IMG/VR virus record: IMGVR_UViG_3300046674_000204 | Coordinates: 1-64,000 of that record | Source of the DNA: a virus | DNA: 64,000 bases | Direction: 5' to 3' (one strand) | Shown: one piece after another, positions 25,249 through 33,053 of the stretch | Layout of the letters: the number at the start of each line of letters is the position of its first letter | Numbering within the stretch: position 1 is the first letter of the stretch | Notes under the pieces: model-generated | Told to the model about the DNA's origin: nothing | The model's database searches: none | The model's input: only the letters and a program-made list of their open reading frames with translations | Position numbers and translations under genes: made by a program

Positions 25249-25785
25249 CTAAAAATCATAAGAAATTCCATTCGCGCACATGATGCGGTCAATATGGCGA
25301 GCGGCCTCATCCAGAGTTTCATGGAACCATTCGGCTCCAAAGGCGCGAGGAGCCTCAAATGTTTGAAGAATATGCGCCTCAAGTCTTTCCAGATCCACAA
25401 ACTCTTCATTGATGCAAAATACGCGCTCTTCAATGATTGCATCGCCGGGTGACAAATCCCAGTTAGCATAAGCCCGTCGTCTGGATGACCATTTTCGGGT
25501 CATTCCAATCTTTACCTTGTTCGGGTGTTGTTTCACGACAACTGCATATATGTACAACCCGCTTCTGCCCGCAGGAGTGAAGTCATGGATGATACTCTGT
25601 TTCCTAGCTGGCCTTAGCGCCTCCAGCCGCTTCACATTCTTCTTAATTATTTTTGGCGAGGCATTCGCGCTACTACGCGGGACTATACACTTGATACAGA
25701 CGAAAGACTCGACAGAATCGTGGCTATAACCGCTCTGTTTGCCGCATACCGTACAGACGGCGGCGTGAATAACTCCGCTACTCAT
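25249..25785 (-). CDS. T5orf172 / GIY-YIG-superfamily nuclease-like protein with zinc finger
   Basis: 178 residues from the ATG at 25785 (AGGA upstream); a longer reading overlaps the next gene. The N-terminus has a zinc-finger-like pair CTVCGK...CIKC. The C-terminal 100 residues match the T5orf172/MUG113 branch of the GIY-YIG superfamily: GLYIYAVVV, VKIGMTRKWSSRR, LERLEAHILQTF, GAEWFHETLDEA. This is followed by a 160-base gap before the small membrane protein gene. It may be a mobile nuclease or a regulatory DNA-binding protein. The GC content of this stretch seems lower than that of its neighbours. Confidence 0.72.
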   Translation of the reverse strand: MSSGVIHAAVCTVCGKQSGYSHDSVESFVCIKCIVPRSSANASPKIIKKNVKRLEALRPARKQSIIHDFTPAGRSGLYIYAVVVKQHPNKVKIGMTRKWSSRRRAYANWDLSPGDAIIEERVFCINEEFVDLERLEAHILQTFEAPRAFGAEWFHETLDEAARHIDRIMCANGISYDF

Positions 25786-25807
25786 ATGTGTTCCTAGTGG
25801 ATATCGC

Positions 25808-26074
25808 TTAACACCGCTGCCGAACAATTTCAGACCCAACAACCAGCACCGTTCCATCCTTGGCCGTGATCATCCACGTCACGCGCTTTGGTGCTCTGGG
25901 GTGGGCGAAGCATGGCGGAACGTCAGAAACCGCGTCTATGGCCCGCTGTGGGGCCGGGAGAGCCATGTCAGGCTTTGTCTGAGCCTGTTTGGCGTACCCC
26001 ATGGCAACGAGGACGAGGTAGATGCTAAAGGCGATGCCGATCGGAGCCGATGCAATGAACAGACGGCGCAGCAT
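25808..26074 (-). CDS. Small membrane-anchored protein, unknown
   Basis: 88 residues from the ATG at 26074, which overlaps the preceding stop as ATGA. Residues 4-25 form a signal anchor (LFIASAPIGIAFSIYLVLVA); the remainder is a small soluble domain with a VTWMITAKDGTVLVVGSE beta pattern, probably periplasmic. No family recognised. Confidence 0.65.
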   Translation of the reverse strand: MLRRLFIASAPIGIAFSIYLVLVAMGYAKQAQTKPDMALPAPQRAIDAVSDVPPCFAHPRAPKRVTWMITAKDGTVLVVGSEIVRQRC

Positions 26075-26289
26075 CAGTTCAGCCAAACCAGTTTCAGCTC
26101 ACGCTTATGAGCATAGAAGAACACATCGCTGCGGGTATCCGTCACAACTTCCGCATCGCCATCGCTGTTGAACAAGACCCAGCATAGCCGGCCGTCTTCC
26201 GCAGTGGCTCGGCGCATGTAACAGCAGTGATCGAGGCTGGCGAAATCGGCGTTGTCTCTCAGAACGGAGGCGGTTTGATTTTCAACCAT
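26074..26289 (-). CDS. Small protein, unknown
   Basis: 71 residues with a good AGAGG ribosome binding site. The sequence (DHCCYMRRATAEDGRLCWVL, TRSDVFFYAHKRELKLVW) suggests a compact beta protein with three cysteines. It is the first gene of a short operon of membrane proteins leading toward the terminase genes. No family recognised. Confidence 0.65.
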   Translation of the reverse strand: MVENQTASVLRDNADFASLDHCCYMRRATAEDGRLCWVLFNSDGDAEVVTDTRSDVFFYAHKRELKLVWLN

Positions 26290-26766
26290 GCTTGCCTCTC
26301 GATTGTGAAACGCAAAAGACCGACCAGCAGTTATGCCGATCGTGCTTCAAAATGACCTACCTGATGCGCTTCTGTGAGAGGCGTGGCGAGTTCTGTTTCA
26401 TGCAATTGGTACCGGGAAGCCATGCCGTGGCATGGGCGGATATATGTCACCTCTTCCCGATCTGCTTCGCGCCCCTGGCTCAGGATTGCCGTTTCCGGCC
26501 TACAGGCTATACCTGATCTGAGGTGTTCCAGCGCTTGCGCGAATTGCTCTGCGTGCCCGACGACCAGCCCGGGGGTTAAGACGATCTAGGGCGTCCCCTC
26601 ACGCATACTCGTTGCCTTGCGGCGAATTGCTGGCCGGCGTCCAATGGCCGGCCTTGGTGGCTATGACTGGCTTCGACCCGCCCGCTAAGTCCCACCGTAC
26701 GATATTGAGGCGACAAGGACTGGCGAGACATCAAAGCCTGTAGTCTCGCCGGCATTCGCCTCGAAT
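26290..26766. other. Gap without a convincing gene
   Basis: No open frame here has both a start signal and protein-like composition. One minus-strand frame reads like protein (LATPLTEAHQVGHFEARSA) but lacks a normal start codon over most of its length, so it may be a decayed gene. The stretch contains an inverted repeat at 26722-26750 and GGCCGG-rich repeats near 26630-26655. It would hold the promoter for the leftward terminase-side operon. Confidence 0.5.
26722..26750. other. Inverted repeat next to tRNA gene
   Basis: ggcgagac - 13-base loop - gtctcgcc, eight perfect pairs, 17 bases downstream of the tRNA 3' end on its strand. It has no T run, so it may be a processing or weak termination signal for the tRNA transcript. 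Confidence 0.4.
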
Positions 26767-26838
26767 TGGAGCGGCGACCCGGAATCGAACCGGGCTTTTC
26801 ACCTTGGAAGGGTGGTTCCTCACCTTGAGGATCGCTGC
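26767..26838 (-). tRNA. tRNA-Gly (anticodon UCC), short D arm
   Basis: On the minus strand a 72-base tRNA can be folded by eye: acceptor GCAGCGA with TCGCCGC (one A-C mismatch), anticodon loop CTTCCAA with anticodon TCC, T arm CCCGG-TTCGATT-CCGGG, discriminator T and an encoded CCA. The D arm is reduced (CTC-AAGGT-GAG), about two bases shorter than normal, and the anticodon stem has one mismatch at its base. It would read GGA glycine codons, which are rare in GC-rich hosts. It could be a functional phage tRNA or a decaying one. Confidence 0.7.
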
Positions 26839-26845
26839 GTATTCT

Positions 26846-27517
26846 CTATGCCGCCCGCTGCTTGCGCTTTTCAGCGTCTCGTTGGCGTCGACGTTCGTTC
26901 TGTAGGTCAGCCCATTCGAACGATTGAAGCCCCTGATCGAAATCGCAGGCCATCGGCCTTGCGTCAGGCGCTCTCCAAAAATTGGGCGCGTCATTCGTGA
27001 TGTTAACGTCTTTATCGCCGATTTCTGGGGTAAGCTGCAAGCTGGCAGATATACCAATTTCGTTATGTTGCGGCGCGCTACAATTCAAAGCCGTATATAT
27101 TTCAATGATTGCCCGATTTTTCCGCTCAAGAGCGTAGTTGCGGCTGAACCGGACCATGTTGCCCGAGACATCCTTGAACCCCTCTCGACACCACTTGCTG
27201 AAGGATTTACCGCCTGCCTTGGCGATGGCCCAGTGCCATAGGCAATGACGATCCCGCGATTTACTGACGAGGACAATCAGAGCATTCGCCAGTTCCCATT
27301 TGGAAACATCGGAGGTGCGCAGCCGGGTTGTCTTGTGCGAGAGGAAGTCGGCGCGCTCCTCGGCATATCTCTCAGCGCCCCATCCAGCCACGTCGGCTTG
27401 CGAATGGTAGTATTGGATAGCTTGAGCCTTCAGCCGCGCTGGACGGGCTGTATCAGGCAGTCTGTGGTCCGTCTCGGCCGCCTGAATGAACAACTCTTCA
27501 ATCTGATCACGGGTCAT
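26846..27517 (-). CDS. DUF6362-like protein, possible DNA-binding
   Basis: A 223-residue protein. Residues 1-150 resemble DUF6362: EELFIQAAETDHRLPDTARP, a Trp-rich ANALIVLVSKSRDRHCLWHW helix and a GGKSFSKWCREGF segment like the helix-turn-helix of that family. The C-terminus is very basic (ERRRQRDAEKRKQRAA). It overlaps the upstream gene by ATGA. Probably regulates transcription of phage genes; that is inference. Confidence 0.65.
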   Translation of the reverse strand: MTRDQIEELFIQAAETDHRLPDTARPARLKAQAIQYYHSQADVAGWGAERYAEERADFLSHKTTRLRTSDVSKWELANALIVLVSKSRDRHCLWHWAIAKAGGKSFSKWCREGFKDVSGNMVRFSRNYALERKNRAIIEIYTALNCSAPQHNEIGISASLQLTPEIGDKDVNITNDAPNFWRAPDARPMACDFDQGLQSFEWADLQNERRRQRDAEKRKQRAA

Positions 27518-27993
27518 GCTCTTCTCCTGTCGCTCAATAGGTCGCCTTGGCCGGCCATTGGGCCGAAAAGGTAATACGCTCTCTCGTAAAGCATTCCGAT
27601 GATGGCTCGTCGCTTGCTGGTAACGCCTTCGAGGTCAAGGGCGATGTGCTGAATATATCCAACTGGCGTTTGATCCCAGAAGCCATACCAACGGTCTAGA
27701 TCGTGCTCCATAATGGTCGGATAGTTCTTTTTGAAAGCTCTGACCATATCTGAGCAAACCCAGAATATTGTCTCGTCCAATAGCACACGGTTATTGGCGG
27801 TCTCTGCTAATGTCCCAACAACAAAACGCATATGATCGAGACCGTGCTTACGCTTGATCTTCTCAAGGGTGATCGGAGCCCTCGTCTGTCCAATCTGCGG
27901 CACGACATTCGCCGGGATGATCTGGACGCCGAACTCGGCACATACCGCCTGGACATCAGGATCTATCACCGAATCCTCTCCCGTATCGGCCAT
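27514..27993 (-). CDS. Conserved phage protein, unknown
   Basis: 159 residues from the ATG at 27993 (MADTGEDSVIDPDVQAV); a longer TTG reading adds sequence of weaker character. It contains LEKIKRKHGLDHMRFVVGTL and DRWYGFWDQTPVGYIQHIAL, a pattern I associate with short proteins of rhizobial prophages but cannot name. No membrane segment. Coupled to the DUF6362-like gene. Confidence 0.65.
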   Translation of the reverse strand: MADTGEDSVIDPDVQAVCAEFGVQIIPANVVPQIGQTRAPITLEKIKRKHGLDHMRFVVGTLAETANNRVLLDETIFWVCSDMVRAFKKNYPTIMEHDLDRWYGFWDQTPVGYIQHIALDLEGVTSKRRAIIGMLYERAYYLFGPMAGQGDLLSDRRRA

Positions 27994-28304
27994 CCCTGTT
28001 TCTGGCGTAGACGCCGGAAGGTCCGAGATGAAATATGAAACCGCTCGCAAATCGACTCGATGGGAGTTCCGCGCTCATAGGCGGCCTGGATCTCCGCTAT
28101 GGTCAGAGGGTCCATTGCTATCTTGAACCCTTTGCGGATCGGCTTGTCGGTGGGAATGATTGTCCTCTTTGTGGGGCGGCCTCCCTTGCGCTCGGATATC
28201 CCGTTCTTTGGGTTCATGAGCCTTTGGCGGACTGCACGGGCTAATGCCTTGCAACGGGATTCGTAGGATTGTGGATCGATGGTTTTGGCTTCGAGCTGGA
28301 TCAT
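27966..28304 (-). CDS. Helix-turn-helix DNA-binding protein
   Basis: 112 residues from an ATG that overlaps the preceding stop (ATGA). The C-terminal half is a clear helix-turn-helix: LTIAEIQAAYERGTPIESIC followed by ERFHISSRTFRRLRQKQGW, like the DNA-binding part of resolvases. The middle is basic (RKGGRPTKRT). A transcription regulator of the leftward operon is likely. Confidence 0.72.
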   Translation of the reverse strand: MIQLEAKTIDPQSYESRCKALARAVRQRLMNPKNGISERKGGRPTKRTIIPTDKPIRKGFKIAMDPLTIAEIQAAYERGTPIESICERFHISSRTFRRLRQKQGWPIRERIR

Positions 28305-29071
28305 CACGCCCCCGGATATATGATAGAGGACGGCAGGCGGCACACACTACCGCGCGTAGGGCCGGCCAGAAGGCTTGTGATGGCGTCCGTCTGGCGATAG
28401 TCGCACTTGGGACAATTGAGGCCAGTGGACGTGGCTAGACCCGGAACATAGCGATCCTTGAACGCTTCACGGTGCCCTTCGTGGCTACATTCATCGCAGC
28501 GCCACCGCATGCGCTCCCTCGCAGGCGGAGTTGGCGGCTTGAGGGTGCGTACTTCTCCGAACATCACATCTTCATCGGCTTCGTCTGCCAACGAATGAAG
28601 GTGAGCGGCCACGGAAGCAGGTGTGTTCTTCAGCCAGACAGCATCGCACCATGTCTTGTCTCGGCATCTGCTTCCGATGAATCGGTTCCGCTTTTCACGC
28701 GGAAGGCAGTAGCGGTCCTTGAAAAGGACCCAATCCTTTTCGCCAAGGTGTCGGTTCAGTTCATCAACAACGGATGTCCCGAAGAGAGCCTTCATGACCT
28801 CGTCAGATGCGACGTCATCGAGATTGTATCCAGACCAAGAATGCTTGGGGTCCATGGTCCACTTCGAACCAGAGTGGCCATGAGAGCCAGCGCCGTGGCC
28901 GGCAATCAAGGCTTGAACTTGGCGAAAACGGTCGCCGTTTGCATCAAGCCATGCGAGGTGAAAGCCGCCGACGTAGAGCGACAAGCTGTTGTGACGCCCT
29001 CCATAGCGTGTCTTTGACGAGGACATGGTAGCCGTCAGAGGCAGGAGGATTCGGGTGTCCACGATGCTCAT
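28304..29071 (-). CDS. Protein with C-terminal zinc ribbon, unknown
   Basis: 255 residues. The end carries four cysteines in a zinc-ribbon arrangement (RWRCDECSHEGH ... LNCPKCDYRQ). The N-terminal half (SKTRYGGRHNSLSLYVGGFH, AGHGAGSHGHSGSKWTMD) has no recognised fold. Coupled to neighbours on both sides by ATGA overlaps, in the replication/modification segment, so a nucleic-acid role is plausible. Confidence 0.65.
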   Translation of the reverse strand: MSIVDTRILLPLTATMSSSKTRYGGRHNSLSLYVGGFHLAWLDANGDRFRQVQALIAGHGAGSHGHSGSKWTMDPKHSWSGYNLDDVASDEVMKALFGTSVVDELNRHLGEKDWVLFKDRYCLPREKRNRFIGSRCRDKTWCDAVWLKNTPASVAAHLHSLADEADEDVMFGEVRTLKPPTPPARERMRWRCDECSHEGHREAFKDRYVPGLATSTGLNCPKCDYRQTDAITSLLAGPTRGSVCRLPSSIIYPGA

Positions 29072-29367
29072 GCCGGCACCCTCCGGCGCTCGACTGCGAT
29101 GACCTTCCCGCCACCCATGAAAATCTTCTCAGCAGCGGTTTTCGCGACGCTGTATTTTGTGCCGCCCATCGAAGATACCCCAGTGATAGGGCTGTTGAGG
29201 TATTTGAAAAACTCCTCATTGGCAGCTTTGAGAGCTTCGATCTCCGTCGGGAAGATGATGTCGTGACGGCCATTTCTCAGAACCGTGTTTTGGCTCTGGT
29301 GGACCTTGCGGTAATAAGCGATCCATCCAGTTTTGACGCGCTGTGCGCCCGCGGCGAACTCATTCAT
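29068..29367 (-). CDS. Small protein next to C5 methyltransferase, unknown
   Basis: 99 residues, basic, with WIAYYRKVHQSQNTVL and IEALKAANEEFFKYLNSP. Its ATG overlaps the methyltransferase stop (ATGA). No family recognised; could assist or follow the methyltransferase. Confidence 0.65.
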   Translation of the reverse strand: MNEFAAGAQRVKTGWIAYYRKVHQSQNTVLRNGRHDIIFPTEIEALKAANEEFFKYLNSPITGVSSMGGTKYSVAKTAAEKIFMGGGKVIAVERRRVPA

Positions 29368-30413
29368 GCTGCGGTCCTTCCGTAGATTGCTGACAGAGCA
29401 ACTTCCGTTCGCAAGATTGCCTTGCCTATCGCTTCTGGGATTTGCGGGACGACGGCGTCACCGAACGCTTCGACGATGAGACTTGCTGCAGATGTCCCTT
29501 TTGGAGTGCCAAGCGCAACGCGAGTGCCAGCCAACCAGGAGGAAAGCCCATCATCCAGCCGTAAGTGACCGGTAATGCCGTGGTTCCAGTCAGGCCATGG
29601 CTCTGAAGGATATTCGCAAGCGCCCTCGCTCCCGACCACCGTGGATCGTTGTTCTGCATCCTCGCTTTGATGTTCGGGCTGTGCGAGGTCATATCCGGCC
29701 CGTGATAAGCTTCCGAAGCGCGCGGCGTCGGCAGGTAGGATTCGTGCAACATGTGCCGAACCGTTCCTGTTCGCCCCGTCGCCCGGTGTCCACCAGCCTT
29801 CATGTCCGACGCCCGCGGCGTAGACAGTATCATCCGAAATGGATAGGTCGAACCCGCACCGCCCCCTGCCCCATCCTTCATTCCGTCCGAGGCCATCGGG
29901 GTCGGCAACTTGCTCGACATCGCATCCGATGATCCAGCATCGCGGCCGCTCGTGATTGGCTCCGATGTCGCCAGCACGGACCACGAACGACCAGCAGGCG
30001 TAGCCGAGGGCTTCCAATGCAGCGAGGACGGCGTCAGCTCCCCGAGTTCTGAGATTAGAGCTGTTTTCAAGAGCGAACCAACGAGGACGGACTTCTCCGA
30101 TAATGCGGACAGCCTCGAAGTAGAGGCCGCTGCGTTCGCCTTCGACGCCTTTGCCCTTGGTATTGGCGCTGCTGATGTCTTGGCAGGGAGGGCTTCCGAC
30201 GACGACGGACGGAAGTCGTCCGAAATCTCGAAGAAGTTGATCTGCTGTGAGCGTACAGACATCGTCATAAATACGAACCTCTGGATTATTTTGCCGGTAA
30301 AGCGCCCGGCGCCAGTCGACGAACTCGCAAGCCGCTATCGTGCGGAACCCGGCACGGTGCATTCCGAGAGACCAGCCACCAGCCGCAGCGCTGAAAAGGT
30401 CAAGAACCTCCAT
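29364..30413 (-). CDS. DNA (cytosine-5) methyltransferase
   Basis: 349 residues with the C5 methyltransferase motifs in order: I DLFSAAAGGWSLG (SAM binding), IV GSPPCQDIS with the catalytic Cys, VI WFALENSSN, VIII GANHERPRCWIIG, and X EAFGDAVVPQIPEAIGKAI. The stretch between VIII and X would hold the target recognition region. No restriction partner is nearby, so it is an orphan enzyme, likely protecting phage DNA or altering gene control. A second long frame on the same strand overlaps most of it. Confidence 0.9.
   Translation of the reverse strand: MEVLDLFSAAAGGWSLGMHRAGFRTIAACEFVDWRRALYRQNNPEVRIYDDVCTLTADQLLRDFGRLPSVVVGSPPCQDISSANTKGKGVEGERSGLYFEAVRIIGEVRPRWFALENSSNLRTRGADAVLAALEALGYACWSFVVRAGDIGANHERPRCWIIGCDVEQVADPDGLGRNEGWGRGRCGFDLSISDDTVYAAGVGHEGWWTPGDGANRNGSAHVARILPADAARFGSLSRAGYDLAQPEHQSEDAEQRSTVVGSEGACEYPSEPWPDWNHGITGHLRLDDGLSSWLAGTRVALGTPKGTSAASLIVEAFGDAVVPQIPEAIGKAILRTEVALSAIYGRTAA
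29426..30268 (-). CDS. Second long reading frame inside the C5 methyltransferase gene
   Basis: A 280-codon frame, one base out of phase with the methyltransferase on the same strand. Its translation has motifs seen in separately annotated phage proteins that accompany C5 methyltransferases: PAKTSAA near residue 28, three [LS]TP-x-AS-[DE] repeats (LPTPMASDG, STPRASD, LPTPRASE), WMMGFPPGW, and a SVTPSSRKSQKR end. Some of these motifs are what conserved methyltransferase motifs become in this frame (PCQDISS gives PAKTSAA; VVPQIPE gives TPSSRKS), so they could be a by-product. No clear ribosome binding site seen. Expression is unproven. Confidence 0.3.
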   Translation of the reverse strand: MTMSVRSQQINFFEISDDFRPSSSEALPAKTSAAPIPRAKASKANAAASTSRLSALSEKSVLVGSLLKTALISELGELTPSSLHWKPSATPAGRSWSVLATSEPITSGRDAGSSDAMSSKLPTPMASDGMKDGAGGGAGSTYPFRMILSTPRASDMKAGGHRATGRTGTVRHMLHESYLPTPRASEAYHGPDMTSHSPNIKARMQNNDPRWSGARALANILQSHGLTGTTALPVTYGWMMGFPPGWLALALRLALQKGHLQQVSSSKRSVTPSSRKSQKR

Positions 30414-31852
30414 CAGAACAACTCCGCCGGCCGCTCATGCGCCATAGAGACATAGCGGGTGTATCGGCCCTCGAATTTCAGCTTCTCGCGGATTGTAGGA
30501 TCTCCAAATCTTGATTTTATCACGCCTATCTCGGCGATCCCTTCGATGTCGCTGCCGAACACCTTGTGGATTTTCTTCCAATCCTGATCAGTAGCGGCGA
30601 TAGCCTCGCGCTCAGCTTTGTACTTCTCGGCGCGATAGAGGAAGAGGATGGCGTCATAGTCAGCCCTGGCGCCCTCCCCTCCGTAAAGATCCGCAGCGAT
30701 CGGCCTTGGGTTGTCACGACGCGTTCCAAAGCCGTTGCGCTGGTTCAGCACGAGGAAAGCCGATTCCGTCTCATCCGCGAGGGCCTTCAGTTCAACGGTG
30801 ATGTCACTTGAGATACGGTCGGCGGAAAGCTTGGCATCAACCGGCTTCACCTTGCCGATATGATCGATAACGATGAATGGCGTCATGCCATTGGGATGCT
30901 TCTTGATGAATCGGCGCGCATAGGCCTTGAGTTGTCCGACGCCTTCACGCTGGCACCGGATGATCTCAAGCGGCTGCTGGTTGACCCATGTAGCGAAGAG
31001 GACGCATTTCTCGCGCTCTTGGTCCGTCATCAGACGCATCGGCTCATCTTGTTGCTTTACGCTGATGCCATGAACCTGGGCGATCATCTGGCGAATGCAC
31101 TGATAAGCAGACTGGTCATAGGACAGGAAGAGAACGGCGTGGCCAGCGACGAGGGCGTCATAGATAAGCTGGACCGTGAGGCTCGTCTTGCCCTCTCCCG
31201 AGGATGAAAGAAGCCCATAGAGGTTGCCGCCGGCGAAGACGCTTTCGGAGAGAACGCGGCGGATCTCTTCAAGATCAATCGTCACGCCCTTGACGCCGCC
31301 ACGCTTGCCAGAGGCGTTGAATGCTGAGAGATAGGAGTCGCCAGCCGCCTTGGTCGCGACAGTCTCCGAGAAGCGCGCTCTTAGGTCCTTCAGGCGACGT
31401 TCCATCTGTTCGATCTCATCACCCAAGGTGAGAAGGCTATGCCCTTCCTTGGCCATGCTGGCGGCAAACTCGGCCTCTCTGCCAAGCTCCCGAGCCAATG
31501 TCATGCCCTTGATGATCTGGAGGCAAGGCTCGTAGCGCGTAGCCATAGTGGGCGTCAGGCCAGCGGTCATCAGCCGTGCCAGATAAGCCGATGGCGAGAT
31601 ATCCAGACCTTGGAGTTGCTTGGGAACGAACGGCTTGAGAGAAACCGCATTGATATGCTGATGCCCGGCATGAAGCGTCAGAGCAGCGGCAAAGATCGTC
31701 TTATGTAGATCCTCAAGAAAATCATCTGCGACCAAGCCGCATTCGCTGATCAGATCATTGTTGGCGATGATGCATGACAAGACTGTTTGCTCGGCTTCAA
31801 GCACGTCCTGATCGGTGATCTTGTCCATGAAGTCGCGGGGCATATTCGTCAC
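30413..31852 (-). CDS. Replicative DNA helicase, DnaB-like
   Basis: 479 residues from a GTG that overlaps the next stop as GTGA. The N-terminal domain (EAEQTVLSCIIANNDLI) matches DnaB; the RecA-like domain has Walker A SSSGEGKTS near residue 215, Walker B FIVIDHIGK, and a DnaB-type LNQRNGFGTRRD then GARADYDAILFL. It would unwind the phage DNA at the fork. No phage primase or polymerase is recognised in the window, so host enzymes probably complete the replisome. Confidence 0.88.
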   Translation of the reverse strand: MTNMPRDFMDKITDQDVLEAEQTVLSCIIANNDLISECGLVADDFLEDLHKTIFAAALTLHAGHQHINAVSLKPFVPKQLQGLDISPSAYLARLMTAGLTPTMATRYEPCLQIIKGMTLARELGREAEFAASMAKEGHSLLTLGDEIEQMERRLKDLRARFSETVATKAAGDSYLSAFNASGKRGGVKGVTIDLEEIRRVLSESVFAGGNLYGLLSSSGEGKTSLTVQLIYDALVAGHAVLFLSYDQSAYQCIRQMIAQVHGISVKQQDEPMRLMTDQEREKCVLFATWVNQQPLEIIRCQREGVGQLKAYARRFIKKHPNGMTPFIVIDHIGKVKPVDAKLSADRISSDITVELKALADETESAFLVLNQRNGFGTRRDNPRPIAADLYGGEGARADYDAILFLYRAEKYKAEREAIAATDQDWKKIHKVFGSDIEGIAEIGVIKSRFGDPTIREKLKFEGRYTRYVSMAHERPAELF

Positions 31853-32493
31853 GCATCCCTCCCGGCATAGAGAATTATGGGAGCGCGAGGCAGGCGCGGC
31901 GCTTCAGTCTGTGATCTAGCCCTCAGCCCCGCCGAGATTTTAGCTTTGATCTCGGGCGTCATAACGTGGCCAACCTGTTTGATAGATTTCCCTTTTTTCG
32001 CCTCGCTCAGCCTCTTGCATGCCTCTTCAGACCGGCGTTCTCCTGTTTTCGCAGCGCTGATCTTCCGACGCGTTTCGTCACTGAACTGGCGACCCTTCAG
32101 GGATGCGCTGATCAACTTTCGTTGCGTATCGCCTACTGTGCGATCTCTCTTCGACCACCCGCGCTTAGCCGCTAGGCGCATGGCTTCGATGGTTTCAGTG
32201 GAGTGCTTGTGCCCTACATTTCGGCCAGCAGTGGGAGAAAGATTGAGCCGCGGCTTGAGGCGGTCAATGGCGTCCTGCTCATGAATCAGTAATTCGGATT
32301 CATCGCACTCGCGCTCGACCCTGCAGGACGGCTCTCCATGCTTGTCAAACACACGCTGAAGGAAGCTGTTTGAGTGGGTTCCCCGCTTCATGTCCGCAAT
32401 GTGTCGAAGGACGCGGCGTCTCATGTGCTTAGACGAGCCGACATAAATCCCACTGGGGAATTCAAGGATGTAAACACCTGGGGCGTTCTTCAT
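31849..32493 (-). CDS. GIY-YIG homing endonuclease with NUMOD3 repeats
   Basis: 214 residues from the ATG at 32493, which overlaps the preceding stop and has GGAGGGAAAGGA upstream. GIY-YIG core: GVYILEFPSGIYVGSSKHMR, R-x-x-x-H, ELLIHEQDAIDRLKPRLNLS. NUMOD3-like repeats follow (GHKHSTETIEAMRLAAKRGW, GRQFSDETRRKISAAKTGE). Inserted between the helicase and adenine methyltransferase genes. Confidence 0.85.
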   Translation of the reverse strand: MKNAPGVYILEFPSGIYVGSSKHMRRRVLRHIADMKRGTHSNSFLQRVFDKHGEPSCRVERECDESELLIHEQDAIDRLKPRLNLSPTAGRNVGHKHSTETIEAMRLAAKRGWSKRDRTVGDTQRKLISASLKGRQFSDETRRKISAAKTGERRSEEACKRLSEAKKGKSIKQVGHVMTPEIKAKISAGLRARSQTEAPRLPRAPIILYAGRDA

Positions 32494-33053
32494 TCCTTTC
32501 CCTCCCAATAGAGCCTAGGGGTGTAATGAGCGTCGGCAATCGGTCCCCATACCAGCCAGCAATGATCCTCAGTTCCCGTAGTGCCGTCCAATGTCCAGCT
32601 TATCCGGTCGACGAGATTGATTTTCGCCATGAAGCGAGGATTGTCCCGGAACAGGTGATGGCGCGTTTTACCGAAGTCGAATTTCGCTGTGAGCAGTAGC
32701 GCCACAAGACCCTTGCAGCGAGTTAGAGCGTATTCGGCGAACAGGCGCGCGTCCCGGTTCTGCTTGCCATATGGAGGGTTGGTGATGATCGCATCGCTAT
32801 ATGGCCAGCCCTCCTTTGGCTTGAGGAAATTGTAGATATGATCATGATCGCGGTCGTATCTGACGATGTCCGAAGTGATCACAGACTTTGCCTGCTCCCG
32901 GAGAACGTCGGCCATGAGATGATTGCCGGCCGCCGGCTCCCAGACATCAAGGCCGTCGACAGGGAAGTTGCGCAGAAGCGCTTCCGTCACCCACGGCTCT
33001 GTCTGGTAGAGATCATTTTCGATGCGGGCGTATTTTGAGGCGACCACCGTCAT
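32490..33053 (-). CDS. DNA N6-adenine methyltransferase-like protein
   Basis: 187 residues with SAM-binding motif I VWEPAAGNHLM near residue 38 and catalytic motif IV NPPYG near residue 92, preceded by YSDAIIT. The overall length and LVALLLTAKFDFGKTRHHLF segment fit small phage adenine methyltransferases. The first 30 residues (SKYARIENDLYQTEPWVTEA) match those that start with a D-x-Y-x-TP/EP element. Orphan, no restriction gene near. Confidence 0.82.
   Translation of the reverse strand: MTVVASKYARIENDLYQTEPWVTEALLRNFPVDGLDVWEPAAGNHLMADVLREQAKSVITSDIVRYDRDHDHIYNFLKPKEGWPYSDAIITNPPYGKQNRDARLFAEYALTRCKGLVALLLTAKFDFGKTRHHLFRDNPRFMAKINLVDRISWTLDGTTGTEDHCWLVWGPIADAHYTPRLYWEGKE

Noticed and set aside
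26374-26589. Plus-strand frames upstream of the tRNA
   Set aside because: No ribosome binding site, unlikely composition and no coupling; treated as non-coding.
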